DNA from: Casuarina equisetifolia | Lineage: Eukaryota > Streptophyta > Magnoliopsida > Fagales > Casuarinaceae | DNA length: 64,000 bases | Assembly: GCA_028551475.1 (NCBI GenBank) | Contig: CM052360.1 | Coordinates: forward strand, 21,052,682 to 21,116,681 | Reading direction: 5' to 3' | Part shown: piece after piece, positions 1 to 11,186 of the stretch | How positions within the stretch are numbered: the first letter of the stretch is position 1 | Layout of the letters: every line of letters starts with the position of its first letter | Made by a program: the position numbers and the translations under genes | The notes under the pieces: generated by a model | The model's input: only the letters and a program-made list of their open reading frames with translations | Database searches by the model: none | Told to the model about the DNA's origin: nothing

Positions 1-182
1 TAGAGTTAAGCGAATGAGATGCCTAATGTAATTTTGTATCTATTTTTACTTATGTGTGGCAACTTAATATGTAAATGATCCACTTTTATCCAAGGATTAG
101 GATTATATTTTTCTCATTGTACTTATCCAAGATATAGTTATTATGTCCAACCTTATTGGTATTAATAAAATTTTTCATAATA

Positions 183-293
183 CTGTCCTTGTTCTATAAA
201 TAAGGAAAAAAAAAAGTAAAGGACAATAGGTAGGTACCGTCCTTGTTTTATAAATAAAAGGAAAAAAAAAAGCTAAAGAACAGTAGGTAGGAT
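183..293. repeat. Two imperfect tandem units of about 55 bp
   Basis: Two head-to-tail units each contain a TCCTTGTT(C/T)TATAAATAA core, an A-run and a TAGGTAGG end. They lie in the distal upstream region of the germin-like pseudogene. Each unit contains a TATAAATA-like string, but these are about 290-380 bp from the coding start, so they are unlikely to be the core promoter. Confidence 0.75.
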
Positions 294-479
294 CTACACC
301 ATCAAATAGTGGTTCTAGATAGAAAAAATGATTACATACATTTGATAGATTCACTCACAAATCAAACTCATTAATCAAGTTGATGGGTAAGAACGATTCA
401 CTCATCAACCAGACACTTAACAAGTTGATTCTTTGCCGTGGAAAGGAGAAATATATAGAATAGTTCAGTACCTCGCCTC

Positions 480-487
480 TATAAATA
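480..487 (+). promoter_or_regulatory. TATA box of germin-like copy 1
   Basis: TATAAATA lies 99 bp before the ATG at 579. The same element, with its CTCTATAAATACT surroundings, lies 84 bp before the ATG of the second germin-like copy (52419-52426). Conservation between the two copies, within a generally similar upstream stretch (about 300-560 versus 52260-52490), supports a real core promoter. Confidence 0.7.
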
Positions 488-578
488 CTACATACTTGTG
501 TTCCCATGCAACACTTTTTACTCCTTACCCAAAAAGTAGGAATACACGGCAGCCAAAAAAGGAGAGATAACTTTAAAA

Positions 579-1154
579 ATGATGAAGGTTGCTACAACAT
601 TTCTAGTTGTTATGGCCCTATCAGCCTTCGTTTTCTCCCTTGGCTCTACCTATGACCCTAGTCCTTTAGAAGACTATTGTGTTTCAACTAACACTTCTCT
701 CTCTGGTGGTATGCAGTTTTTTCTTGGAACATTTTTATTTTTGCTTGTCATCACGATGGATATCCACTTACTAATATTATTTATACTTGGATAGCATATT
801 AGGTGGCTATATTTTGAAATTTTTTTGTTCCTAACAGACAATCTTTTTCTTTTGTAGTATTTATGAATGGAATATTCTCAAGGATCCAATGCTTTCCACT
901 ACCAATGATTTCTTCTTTTGTGGACTAAACATTCCAAGAAGCACTACAAATCCACTCAATTCAAATGTCATTCATTTGAATATTGAAAAATTACCAAGTG
1001 TCAACATAGTGGGCATATATTTAGACCACCTTGACTTTGCACCATATGGCCTCAATCCTCCCCACACTCACCTTCATGGCATTGAGGTTCTAATGGTCTT
1101 AAAGGGTACTTTTTATGTTCCCAATTGATCTCATTCACTTCCAATTTAACATTG
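579..1154 (+). pseudogene. Germin-like protein copy 1, 5' part (broken)
   Basis: Germin-like proteins are secreted cupins of the cell wall, often with superoxide dismutase or oxalate oxidase activity. Exon 1 (579-708) encodes a hydrophobic signal peptide followed by YDPSPLEDYC, the usual start of the mature protein with its first cysteine. A 149-nt GT/AG intron follows (709-857). Exon 2 resumes with the expected F-M-N-G stretch but loses one base near 876. That deletion destroys the second conserved cysteine codon and shifts the frame. Downstream, in a new frame, the germin box with GLNPPHTHLHGIE is still readable (about 1051-1090), including both metal-binding histidines. After about 1120 roughly 65 bp are missing compared with copy 2, a stop follows, and the coding sequence is cut by a copia insertion at 1155. 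The 3' end reappears at 6559. This copy is certainly non-functional. Confidence 0.88.
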
Positions 1155-1359
1155 AAAATTGTTAACCTTTAAGGCAGATTGTAGGAGTGTGAGTGATAAG
1201 ATGAGTAGGAGCATATGAACAGACATAATCAAACAATTCTTGGTTTCTAATAAAAGTAAACAAAGCTTACAACAATTCCTAATGAAGTTCAAACTGAGCC
1301 AACATATTAACAACATCATAAATAGTACTGCTATTTAAACAAATGGAAAGCAAACTACT

Positions 1360-2482
1360 AAATATATATATGTATATATATATATATTATGAATATGTGA
1401 GTTAATTCATCGAAGAATAAAAAAATACATAAGCTTAGGGGCATATCCCAGCATTACAAATCATCTAGGAGAAGATAAAATTTGGAATTCTCCAACTATA
1501 ACTCAACAAAACATTAGCTTGAGAGAGTTTAATGTTTCTAAATAAAGAAGCTCTTCCACGGACTACTCTCCTAATTTTAGCTAATAACATTGGAATATCA
1601 ATAGACTTATTCTAGAAATGTCTACGATTTTGTTCTAACCATATACAATAAAGACAAGCTAAGAAAGAAAGTTGGAGAAGCTTTGCAACTAAATCCTTTT
1701 CCTTAGTTGCTTTAATCATCCATTGCAATTTAGATTCCCAATGGTAGATGACCTTACGAATGTCTTGTTGAGCTAGAATAGTTCTCCAAACCTGGTTAGT
1801 CCAAGTGCACTGAAAGAACAAGTGTGATCTCTCTTCATATTGAGAGCCACAGAAATTATAATATAGATCAATTAAGGAGAGCTAGCGAGAAACCCCTACT
1901 GCTGTAGGTAGTTTGTCTCTACATATGAGCCAACCAATGAAGTTATGTTTGTTGATTCCTCCTGACCATATCAAATTATACCATTCAATTTTAGAGCTCA
2001 CTTAACGTAATTCCTTATATGTTACCTTACAGCAATAAGAAGGTTTGAATAGTGTAGAGGTTAAAGTTTGTTGTAACTTTAGAAGACCTCTCCAACTCCA
2101 TGCCATATTTCCTTTAATGTCAAGATCCGTAATTAAATTTCCCCTGCATTTTGTACTATGAATCCACTTACTCCATAAGGATGAATTAGGGCAATTTATG
2201 AGATTCTAGAGAGATCGCCCTAACAAGACTTTATTCCATACTTTAAGGTTTAGTAGACCAAGACCTCCTTCCTTTTTTGGTGAACAAACAACTTGCCAAG
2301 CAACCTTATGAGTTTTATGATCTTTTGAGTGACCTACCTAGAGAAAGTGTCTTATCTTCTTCTCAATCTCATAAATGGTTTATTTTGGGAGAAGGAATAT
2401 TTGCATCCAAAAGGTACAGATAGAAGTGAGAATTGATTTAGCCAATTGTAGTCTTCCTGCATAGCTTAGATGTTTCATTCCC
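1360..2482 (-). mobile_element. 5'-truncated LINE inside the copia left LTR
   Basis: This LINE interrupts the left LTR of the copia element, and LTR sequence matching 6208-6360 and 6360-6420 lies on either side. Only the 3' end of the LINE is present. It encodes the tail of reverse transcriptase and the zinc-binding zf-RVT domain (1612-1821 encodes FFQCTWTNQVWR and CLYCIWLEQNRRHF). A TA-rich microsatellite (1361-1388) occupies the position of its tail. It belongs to the same family as the LINEs at 7585, 11505, 16308 and 23235. Confidence 0.85.
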
Positions 2483-5400
2483 ATACTTAGGTCTTACAAA
2501 AGTTAGGCCTTTACACATACTTAGTTGAGCATACTACACCATACTTGGCTATCCCTAGATGGAAGATAAACCCACTTGTGCTCGTTGAGTCTTTGATTTG
2601 CCAAGGTAATCACTATCACAGAATCCTACTAACACATTTTTCTTTGCTTAACCATAGAACAATCCAAAGTCTCAAGTGCCATGAATATATCTCAACACTC
2701 CCTTGAGCTTACAACAAATGTGCCTTGGATGGGTTTTACTTATGTCTAGATAGCATGGATATAATGTATAAAATGTTAGGATGTGTGGTGGTTAAGTATA
2801 AAAGACTTCCTATAAGGATTATAAAGATAGTACCACATGCCTTTCCTTAGCCATTATCATAGTAGATTTTCTTAGTTAAAACCATTGGTGTTAAGATAGA
2901 GTTACATCCGAACATCTTGTATATGTCTAACAAGCTCTTCACAAACTTTTGTTAAGAGATGAAAATCCCCCCCCTAAGTTTATGACATTTTTAGCATAAG
3001 AAACCATTTTATGGACCCCATATCTTTCATTTCAAAAGCTTTCACCATATCATCTTTGAAATTGCTTATTAGATTAATATTGTTTTTGGTGAATATTAAA
3101 TCATCCATGTAAATAGACACAAGTAGCAATGAGTTACCTTCCCAAGTTATGAATAACATTGGCTTGCATGGACACCTTGTGAAGCCATTTTCATAAAAGT
3201 AATCTACAATCTTGTTTTATCACATTCTTAGTGCCTACTTTAGTCCTTATAGTGCCTTCTTGAGTTTGAACACTTTTGCTTCTGTGCCACTTTCCTCATA
3301 ACCCTTCATTTATTCAACATATATTTCTTTTTCCACTTCTCCATTCAAAAAGGAATCTTTAACATCTAGTCGTCACATCTTCTACCCATGCTATGCTGCT
3401 ATAGCTAGAACAATTATAATAGTTTTTAGTTGTGCAGCTGGAGAAAATGTTTCTCCAAAACTCATGAATGGTATTTGGGAATGTCCCTTAACCATAAGTC
3501 TAGCTTTACACTTAACTATCAGCTCCTTAGCATTACTTTTTGTTTTTAGAATCTCTTCTAGCCCATTGGTTTCTTTCTTGTAGGAAAATCAATACCACCC
3601 ATGTATAGTTTCTCCCAATGGTGCCAATTTCTTCATCTATTGCTATCTACCATTCTTTCTCTTTCATACATGTCCTTAAGGATTTTCATTTGGACTAGTA
3701 ACATATTGGAGAATTCTCTCTCCATTTTCAAATTTTCCTTGGTTATTTCAACTAAAGGTGGTTCAACATTGTTGCAACATTGTGGAGGAATTCATGGATA
3801 AGTTGTCTCCCTTTCTAACATGTCACCTTCCTTAAGTAGCACATTTCTTGGTGCAAAGACACAAGATATGAACATGTCATGAACCTATTTTTCCTTTGTT
3901 TCCCAGTTCCACATAACTCCTTCATTGACCACTACATCACGACTAACAACTAATTTGTCAGTTATTAAATTAAATACTTAATAAGCCTTGTACATTTGAC
4001 TATACACGAGAAGCATTCCTTCATTGGCTCTTCATTACAACTTTGAACATTTTTGTTCTAAAACATGTATTTAACACATGCTTTTGAAGAGTTTCAAGTG
4101 TTAGACCTTAGGCTTTCTTCTAGTCCATAGTTCACACAGTGTGACCTTTTTTAGTATTGCGAAGAGAATCTTGTTAAGGATGTGCACAACTATTTTTAGT
4201 ACTTTTTCCTAGAATTCCTTCAGGACTTTGTTTTTCCTTTAACATACTTCTCACTATGGCCAAGACTTTGCATTTTTTCTACTCAGCTACTCCAGTTTGC
4301 TATGAAGAGTAGCTAGTAGTTAGTTAATGCCTTATTCCTTACTATACATAATACTCTTTAAACTTTAATGAGTGGTATTCACCACCTTAATCATAGCAAA
4401 TGCTTTTAATTTGCCTACCATTTTCCTTGGCTACTACTTGGAATTATTAGAATGCTTGGAACACAAATCCTCCTTTTTTTAGGAAGTAGACCTAATAGAA
4501 TTTAGAAGTATTATCAGCAAAGAGAACAAAGAATCTGTTACTTTTTCTAGTCATTCTTATAAAACCATAGACATCAATGTGTGTGAGCTCTAGCAATTCC
4601 ATATGATTCTCCTTGGTTTTTCTTTGGGATACTTTTTTGGTGCACTTTCCAAATTAATAACCTTCATAATGTTTCTTCCTTGTTTGTGAAGTTCTTCAAG
4701 AGACTTGAAGTTGAGGTGCTCAAACTTATGATGCCATAAACAACTTTTGTCTTCATCTATACTTAAAGAAGCCTGATTGGCATACTTAAAGGAAATTAGA
4801 AATTTCCTTGCATTCTTCATGTTAATGGTGGCTACCTCTTTAACCATGCTTGAATCATGAGAGATCCTATAAGAACTTCCTTTGAACAATAAGACATACT
4901 TACTCTCCATCATTTGCCCTATGCTTAACAAATTTGAGCTAAGAGTAGGTATAAATAAAACTTCATTAATTATTTTCACCCCTCATGGGGTTATGATGGA
5001 GACAACTCTTTTTTCTACTATGTTTACAAACCAATCATCCCCAAGCCTAACTTTGGACCTATAGGTATGATTTAATTAGTTGAATAAATGGTCATAGTGA
5101 AACATGTGATTGGTCCATCCACTATCTATGAACCATAGTTTATGATCTAGGCATAAAGTAAACAAGCTAGCAAAGAATGAGGTTGTTTCTTGTGGTATTT
5201 CTTCTTTTTCTACCAACTTTGCTTGTTATATCTCTTTATACCTACAATGTTTTTCAACATGGCCAAAATTTTGCCAATTTCTAAATTAAGGTTTACCTTT
5301 ATGCCAACAACACTTCTTTAAATGGTTGGATTTCTTATATACCTTACATGGTGGATATTTTGATCTATCCCTCAAAGGTTGTTCAACCAATGATGCTTTT

Positions 5401-6207
5401 TCCTCATTGGTTTTGGATTCTACAAACATTTTAGTTTTAAAGGTAGTTTTGACAATTACTTCTCCTTTCTATTGTACACCCTTTTTCATATGCTTCCAAT
5501 GATCCTACTAACTTTGACTCTAGCACATTGACAAAGTCCTTTCCTTCCGTAAGTTTGATGACAGTTGCATTAAATTTCTTTATAAGACTAGTGAGGATTT
5601 TTTCAACTATACAAGGGTTAGACCACTTTTCACCTAGGTTTTTAATTTGGCTTATAACATTATTCACTCTAGAGTAGTAGACATTTATCAACTCTATGTC
5701 TTCCATTTAAAGTAATTCAAAATCATGTTTACAAACTCATGAAACTCTATGAAATCTCATTGCTCGTGCCTTTGTAATGCCTACAAACTCATTTCTAAGA
5801 GTGGTCCAAGCTTCATGAAGAGTGGTTGAAAGACTGAGATGGTGGAACTCATTATCTATGATGCCTATTTGGAGTTCTATTAGAGTTTTAAACTCTTTTT
5901 CTTGTAGCTTCTTTTGCATTCTAGCTTAGTAAGTATGAATTCAATTGTTGATGCAACTTTGGAAATTCCATTTTCAATGATCTCCCACATCCCTTAGCAT
6001 TTAAGGTAAGTTATAATTGGAAAGGACCAAGTTTGGCAATTGATTCCATTAAAGATAGACAACAAAATATTTGAGCTAAGCATAAGAGGAGTAGATTATG
6101 GATTAGAGGTTGTTGATAAGGAAGCACTAGAGGAAGGATTGGAGGTCATTTCTAAAATCTGTGAAGATTTTTAGATAATATCAAGGACCTTTTGCTTTCA
6201 ATAGCAC

Positions 6208-6553
6208 TATTAACCTTTAAGGCAAATTATGGGAATATGAGTGAAAAAATGAGTAAAAGCACATAAATAGGCTAAACCAAATGGTTCTAGGATTTTAATA
6301 AAAGCAAACACATTTCATAATGAACTTTAAACAACTTGAAAGCAAACTACTACATCGATGCCCATGCTTGGCTCTTACAAAAGTAGGTCTTTACACCTAC
6401 TTAGTTGAGCATGCTGCACTGACTTGTCTATCTTGTCCTAATATATCTTTTACACTATCTCCACCTTATCTTAATAAATGGGGATGTTACAATTGCTATG
6501 TCTTCTATATAACTTCTTAGGGAGTATACGACAGCCTTGTCACACATTCAACA
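6208..6553 (-). repeat. 5' LTR of the copia element
   Basis: This 346-bp segment starts TATTAACCTTTAAGG and ends CATTCAACA on the plus strand. It aligns with 1160-1356 plus 2483-2545, the left LTR split by a LINE. The first dinucleotide has decayed from TG to TA. Divergence between the two LTR copies is visibly substantial, so the insertion is not recent. Confidence 0.8.
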
Positions 6554-6558
6554 AAAAT

Positions 6559-6706
6559 ACCAATTTAATTAGTTTTTCTAGTTTCACTATCCAGAATCAA
6601 TGATTTGTTACCATAGCAAATGCTATATTTGGATGTAATCCTCGCATCAATCCTAAGGTTCTTGCCAAGGCATTTCAATTGGATAAGAATGTAATGGAAA
6701 TCAATT
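6559..6706 (+). pseudogene. Germin-like protein copy 1, 3' remnant
   Basis: This is the far side of the copia insertion. It aligns with the last ~170 bp of germin-like copy 2 (53140-53321), including the region coding FGSNPPIN and FQLDKNV, but it has indels and a premature TAA. In the former 3' UTR, a ~40-bp stretch at 6751-6793 repeats the coding stretch at 6636-6674 almost exactly, which copy 2 does not do. Confidence 0.85.
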
Positions 6707-6829
6707 AAAGAATCATATGTACCAAATCATTAAAGATTCTACATAAATGTTGTAATCCTCCTATCAATCCTGAGGTTCTTGCCAAGGCATCTTATTGACA
6801 TTTTTATATACTTTGATCATAGAGCAATA

Positions 6830-7584
6830 CCAAAAATAAGAGAAATGGAGAAACAAAGTTAATAAAATTTTATTTTTGAAAGTTTTGAGACATTAGTCCT
6901 AAAATCTCTTGATCCATGTCATCATTCTTTTCTTTCAAACCATGAATGAGAACACAAAAAAAAAGAGTAAAGTAACAAATGAAGGAAGAGGCACATGTGA
7001 GTTTAAATTGACGCTGATTATAGATTAAAAAATAAAATAAAATAAAAAATTTGAACACATCTTTTCTTTCTCCACCACCCCCCCTTTTCTAAAAAAGCAA
7101 TCTTGTTATTTCGATCCCTTATCCTTCTATCTCTACAACATTGGAATTGGTTGCTTAGATAATAAAGGAAAACACTCTATTAAGAAATCATGCAAGTTTG
7201 ATATTCTTCTATATTTAGTAGTAAACTTCATGGTTTTGTTGGACTATAGAACCTTATAGTCATATCACGGGAACGGTGCCATGTGGATTTCTCAATTTGA
7301 ACTTATTAATTCAGTGATGGATCGGGGAATGACAAATTTCAGCAAGGTTGTCATGTTTACCTCGTCTTAGTCTCTACTATATGAGTTTCAATGAAAAGAG
7401 ATAGGAATAAAATGGGGGAGAGAGTATAATGAACTTGTGAATGATTCATAGACATTATTTGGTTTTCCTTTTTTTTTTTTTTGCTAAGTAAAATTTAATA
7501 TATACAAATGATTATTAAAAGATAGTTAAGGACTTTCCCTTATAATGAGTAAGTTTTATGAGGAAGTTTTGCTTCTTTAATTTT
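6830..7584. repeat. Duplicated flank of germin-like copy 1
   Basis: This non-coding stretch is colinear with 53735-53880 followed by 54818-55360, downstream of germin-like copy 2. Shared landmarks include the run ending GAAGGAAGAGGCACA(T/C)GTG (6985-7005) and GGAATTGGTTGCTTAGATAATAAAGG (7142-7167 versus 54889-54914). The duplication that produced the two germin genes therefore carried at least 0.7 kb of 3' flank. No gene is seen in it. Confidence 0.8.
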
Positions 7585-10500
7585 TTTAATAAATATATGA
7601 TCTTATCCATTGAAAAATAAGAGGATACAAAAACTTAGACGCATGTACCAGCATTAGAATTTATCTAAAAGAAAATCAAATTTGAAATTATCTAGTTATA
7701 ACACAACAAAATATTTACTTGAGAAAGTTTAATATTCCTAAATAAAAATGCTCTTCCACAAACTACTTTCATGATTCTAGTTAACAAAATTGGTATTTCA
7801 ATAATCTTGTTTTGAAAACATTTACAATTACATTTAAACCATATACAATAGGTACATGCTAAGAAAGATTAAAAAGCTTTGTAGCCAAATTATTTCTCTT
7901 AATTGCTTTAATTATCCATTACAGTTTAGAATTCCAATCATCGATGTTCTTATGAAGGTCTTGTTATGCTAGAATATTTCTCCAAATTTGGCTAGTCTAA
8001 GTACTTTGAAAAAACAAATGTGACCTACTTTCATATTAAGAGCCATAGAAATTACAAAACAAATCAATTGAAGGAAGACATTAAGAAATCACTTCTATAG
8101 TAGGAAGTCTGTTCCTTGATATGAGCTGACTAATGAAGTTATATTTACTGATTCCTTATAACTATACCAAATCATACCATTCAACTTCAGTATTTACTTG
8201 GTGCAATTCCTTGTATGTTTCTTTACAACAATAAGAAGGTTTAGAAAGTATAGAGGTGAGAATTTGTTGTAACTTTAGAAGACTTTTCCAACTCCATGCC
8301 ATATTTTCTTTGATGTCAAGATACATAATTGAAGTTCAGCTACATTTAGTATTATGAACCCATTTACTCTATAAGGATGAACTTCAACAATTGATGAAAT
8401 TCTAGAGTGACAACCTTAACAAAACCTTATTCCATACTTTAGGATCTAATAGTCTAAGTCTTCCTTCCTTTTTAGGTGAACAAATAACTTGCTAAGAAAC
8501 TTTATGAGTTTTTTGGTCTTCTGAATTACCTACTTATAGAAAGTGCTTAATTTACTTCTTAATCTCATGAATGATATATTTTAAGAGAAATAACATTTAC
8601 ATTAAAAAGTGCATATAAAAGTAAGAACTGATTTTGCCAATTGTAACCGTCTGACATAACTTAGATGTCTCATTCTCCATCCATTGAGTATTGTCATAAT
8701 TTTAAGCCTTTTTATAATAAAAGGAACACCAAGATACCTAATAGGGAGATTTCCTTCAAAGAATAGAGTGTGGTTTAGTATCAAAAGTTTTTCATGTTTA
8801 GTAAGCCTTAAAAAAAATCTGATAATTACTAGGATTAAAATATAAACCTATAAGTGCTGCAAAGTCTTCTAAAGCATCAGTGAGACATAACACTGAATTA
8901 ATATCCCTATGTGTAAATAAAAATAAGTCATTAACAAAGCAAAGGTGAGTGATTTTCTCCCTCTAGCAATGCCAATGAAATTTGAAAGTAAAAGTAAAAT
9001 TTTTCTCAATAATAATCCTATTAAGAATTTCCATAAGAAGGACAAATAAATAAGGGGACAAAGGATCTCTTTACTTTAACCCATTAGTGCCTTTAAAATA
9101 ACCAACATGCTTACCACAGAAGTTCATAGAGAATCTAGTAGTAGTAATGCATTGGCCAATCAAATCAACCAAAATTTAAAAAGTATAAATAGCTTGGAGG
9201 ACACCTAATATTGCATCCCATTTAACCATGTCATAAGCTTTCATGAGATCAATCTTAATGGCAACACACCTAGCTTTATCTCCTTTATGATAGTTGTGAA
9301 CCAATTTTTGACAAAACATAACATTTTCAAAGATTTGACAACCCATAATAAAAGTAGTTTGATTTTGACTAATCATAACAAGGAGAATGAGGCTTATCAT
9401 TTCCATTAGTAGTTTAGAGATCACTTTATATAAAAAAATGACAACAAGCAATTGGCCGAAAATCATTCATGCAACTTGGATTAGAGGTTTTTAGAACTAG
9501 GCATAACAAAGTAGCATTAATAGCTTTTAATAATTTCTTAGATGAGAAAAAATCTAGCATTGCATCTTTTATATCACGACTAATAGTAGGCCAAGGTTTC
9601 TTGTAAAATAGACTATTATAATTATTAAGACCGGAAGCTTTGAAATCATAAAATCCCCAAAGAACTCTTACCACATTTGATCGTTCAAAAGCAGGTAAAT
9701 TCAACAATTCATTCACATTCTCATGGAATAAGGAAGTATACCTTTCAATGGAAATGTTATTAGCAAAAGAACTACTTAGTATAGTTTTATAATATATAAT
9801 GACAGCTTTATGCAAGGCATCATCATCAAAAATAATAAATCCATCTTATTTTGAGCTCTTCTACACATTAAGGATGAAAAGAACATTATGCTATTGTTAT
9901 CACCCTCTTTTAGCCAAAGATTCCTTGATTTTTGTTTTAAAAAGATTTCTTCATGTTTACTTAATGCAATTAGTTGTTCTATTTTAAGTGTTTCCTTAGA
10001 GCGCATATAAGTTGGAGATTGAGTTGAACCTATTGTAACTATTGTTTAGCAACCTTTACCTTCTGATGCATATCACCAAATTAAGTAGAATTAAGCTTTC
10101 TAAGTTTCACCTTTAGTGCCTTTAGCTTCCTCACAACTTTGAATATTTTGGTACCACTGACTTTTGTTGTCAAATAGAATTAACAATATCTATAAAATCA
10201 AAACTATCCATCCAAAAATTAAAGAATCTATGAGTTTTTTTTCTTCTGTGAATGATATCTAACTTAACCAAGAAAGGAGAATGATTCAATACCAAAGGAT
10301 GCAAGAATGTAATTGAAATTTTACCAAATTTAAGAATCCCTTCTACATTAGTGATGCTCTATTAATCTTGTTAGCTTTGAGATTTTAGGTTGAGCTTTTA
10401 TTAAACCATGTTAAAAAAGAACTAATAAAGAAAGGTTCCACCAATCCTAATTTCCCAATCATATCATTTAGATCCTCCATGCCTCTCATCCATCTAACAT

Positions 10501-11186
10501 TTGGACCGATGTGTTCATTTACATGGCAAATTTTATTAAAATCACCCACTAATAGTCATTAAACATTTTCAATATTTTGGGAAGAGAAAAGCTTAATATT
10601 TGCCTATAACTCCCTACATTTAGATTCCAAGTTGTTTGCATAGATAGTAGACAAAAAGAAAGATGACAAACCTAACTTATCGATACGACAATGAATATCT
10701 TGGGACAAAGTTCCTTAAATTGAAAGTTGTAACTTAGACAATTTTCATAAAATTCATACTTTTTTAACATTCAAATGCAAGTAATTATGAGAGTAATTTC
10801 AACTAGTAAACATACTATTAATGACAAAATTTTCATTTTCTTCTTTTACTCTATGCTTTATTAGAATGATAACATGTGAAGCTTAAGATAGTACAAAATT
10901 AACAACTTCTTTTAGTTTAGGGCATTTATTAAGGCCCCTCACATTCCAAAATAAGATATTTATTAATCTAGAGGTTTTTCCCCTTTCTCCACCACATCAA
11001 AGTTATCAAGAAGATTTGGAAGGTCATTATAAATGGTCTAATTGTCATTAGCAAGCAGAGCAAACATGTTTTCTAAGACAATTATACAATCATTGTCCTT
11101 TTTTTTTCTAAGAGTTTTCTTCTTACTAGTAATAGGAATAAATTCAGAGTTTATATCAAGGTTATTTCCTTAAAAGAGAGAATAAG

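Larger units (their letters stand above)
1155..6558 (-). mobile_element. Ty1-copia retrotransposon inserted in germin-like copy 1
   Basis: The insertion spans 1160-6553 and is flanked by the 5-bp target duplication AAAAT (1155-1159 and 6554-6558). Its termini are TG...CA, and the germin-like reading resumes on both sides. On the minus strand a UBN2-type gag (about 5437-5919) and a GAG-pre-integrase domain (4590-4979, motif LWHHKFEHLN) can be read. Traces of integrase, reverse transcriptase and RNase H lie between 2550 and 4580, all interrupted by stops. The right-hand (5') LTR is 6208-6553. Just beside it, near 6190-6206, is a degenerate stretch resembling an initiator-tRNA primer site. The left (3') LTR is incomplete, because its U3 end is missing, and it carries a LINE. 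The element is dead. Confidence 0.85.
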
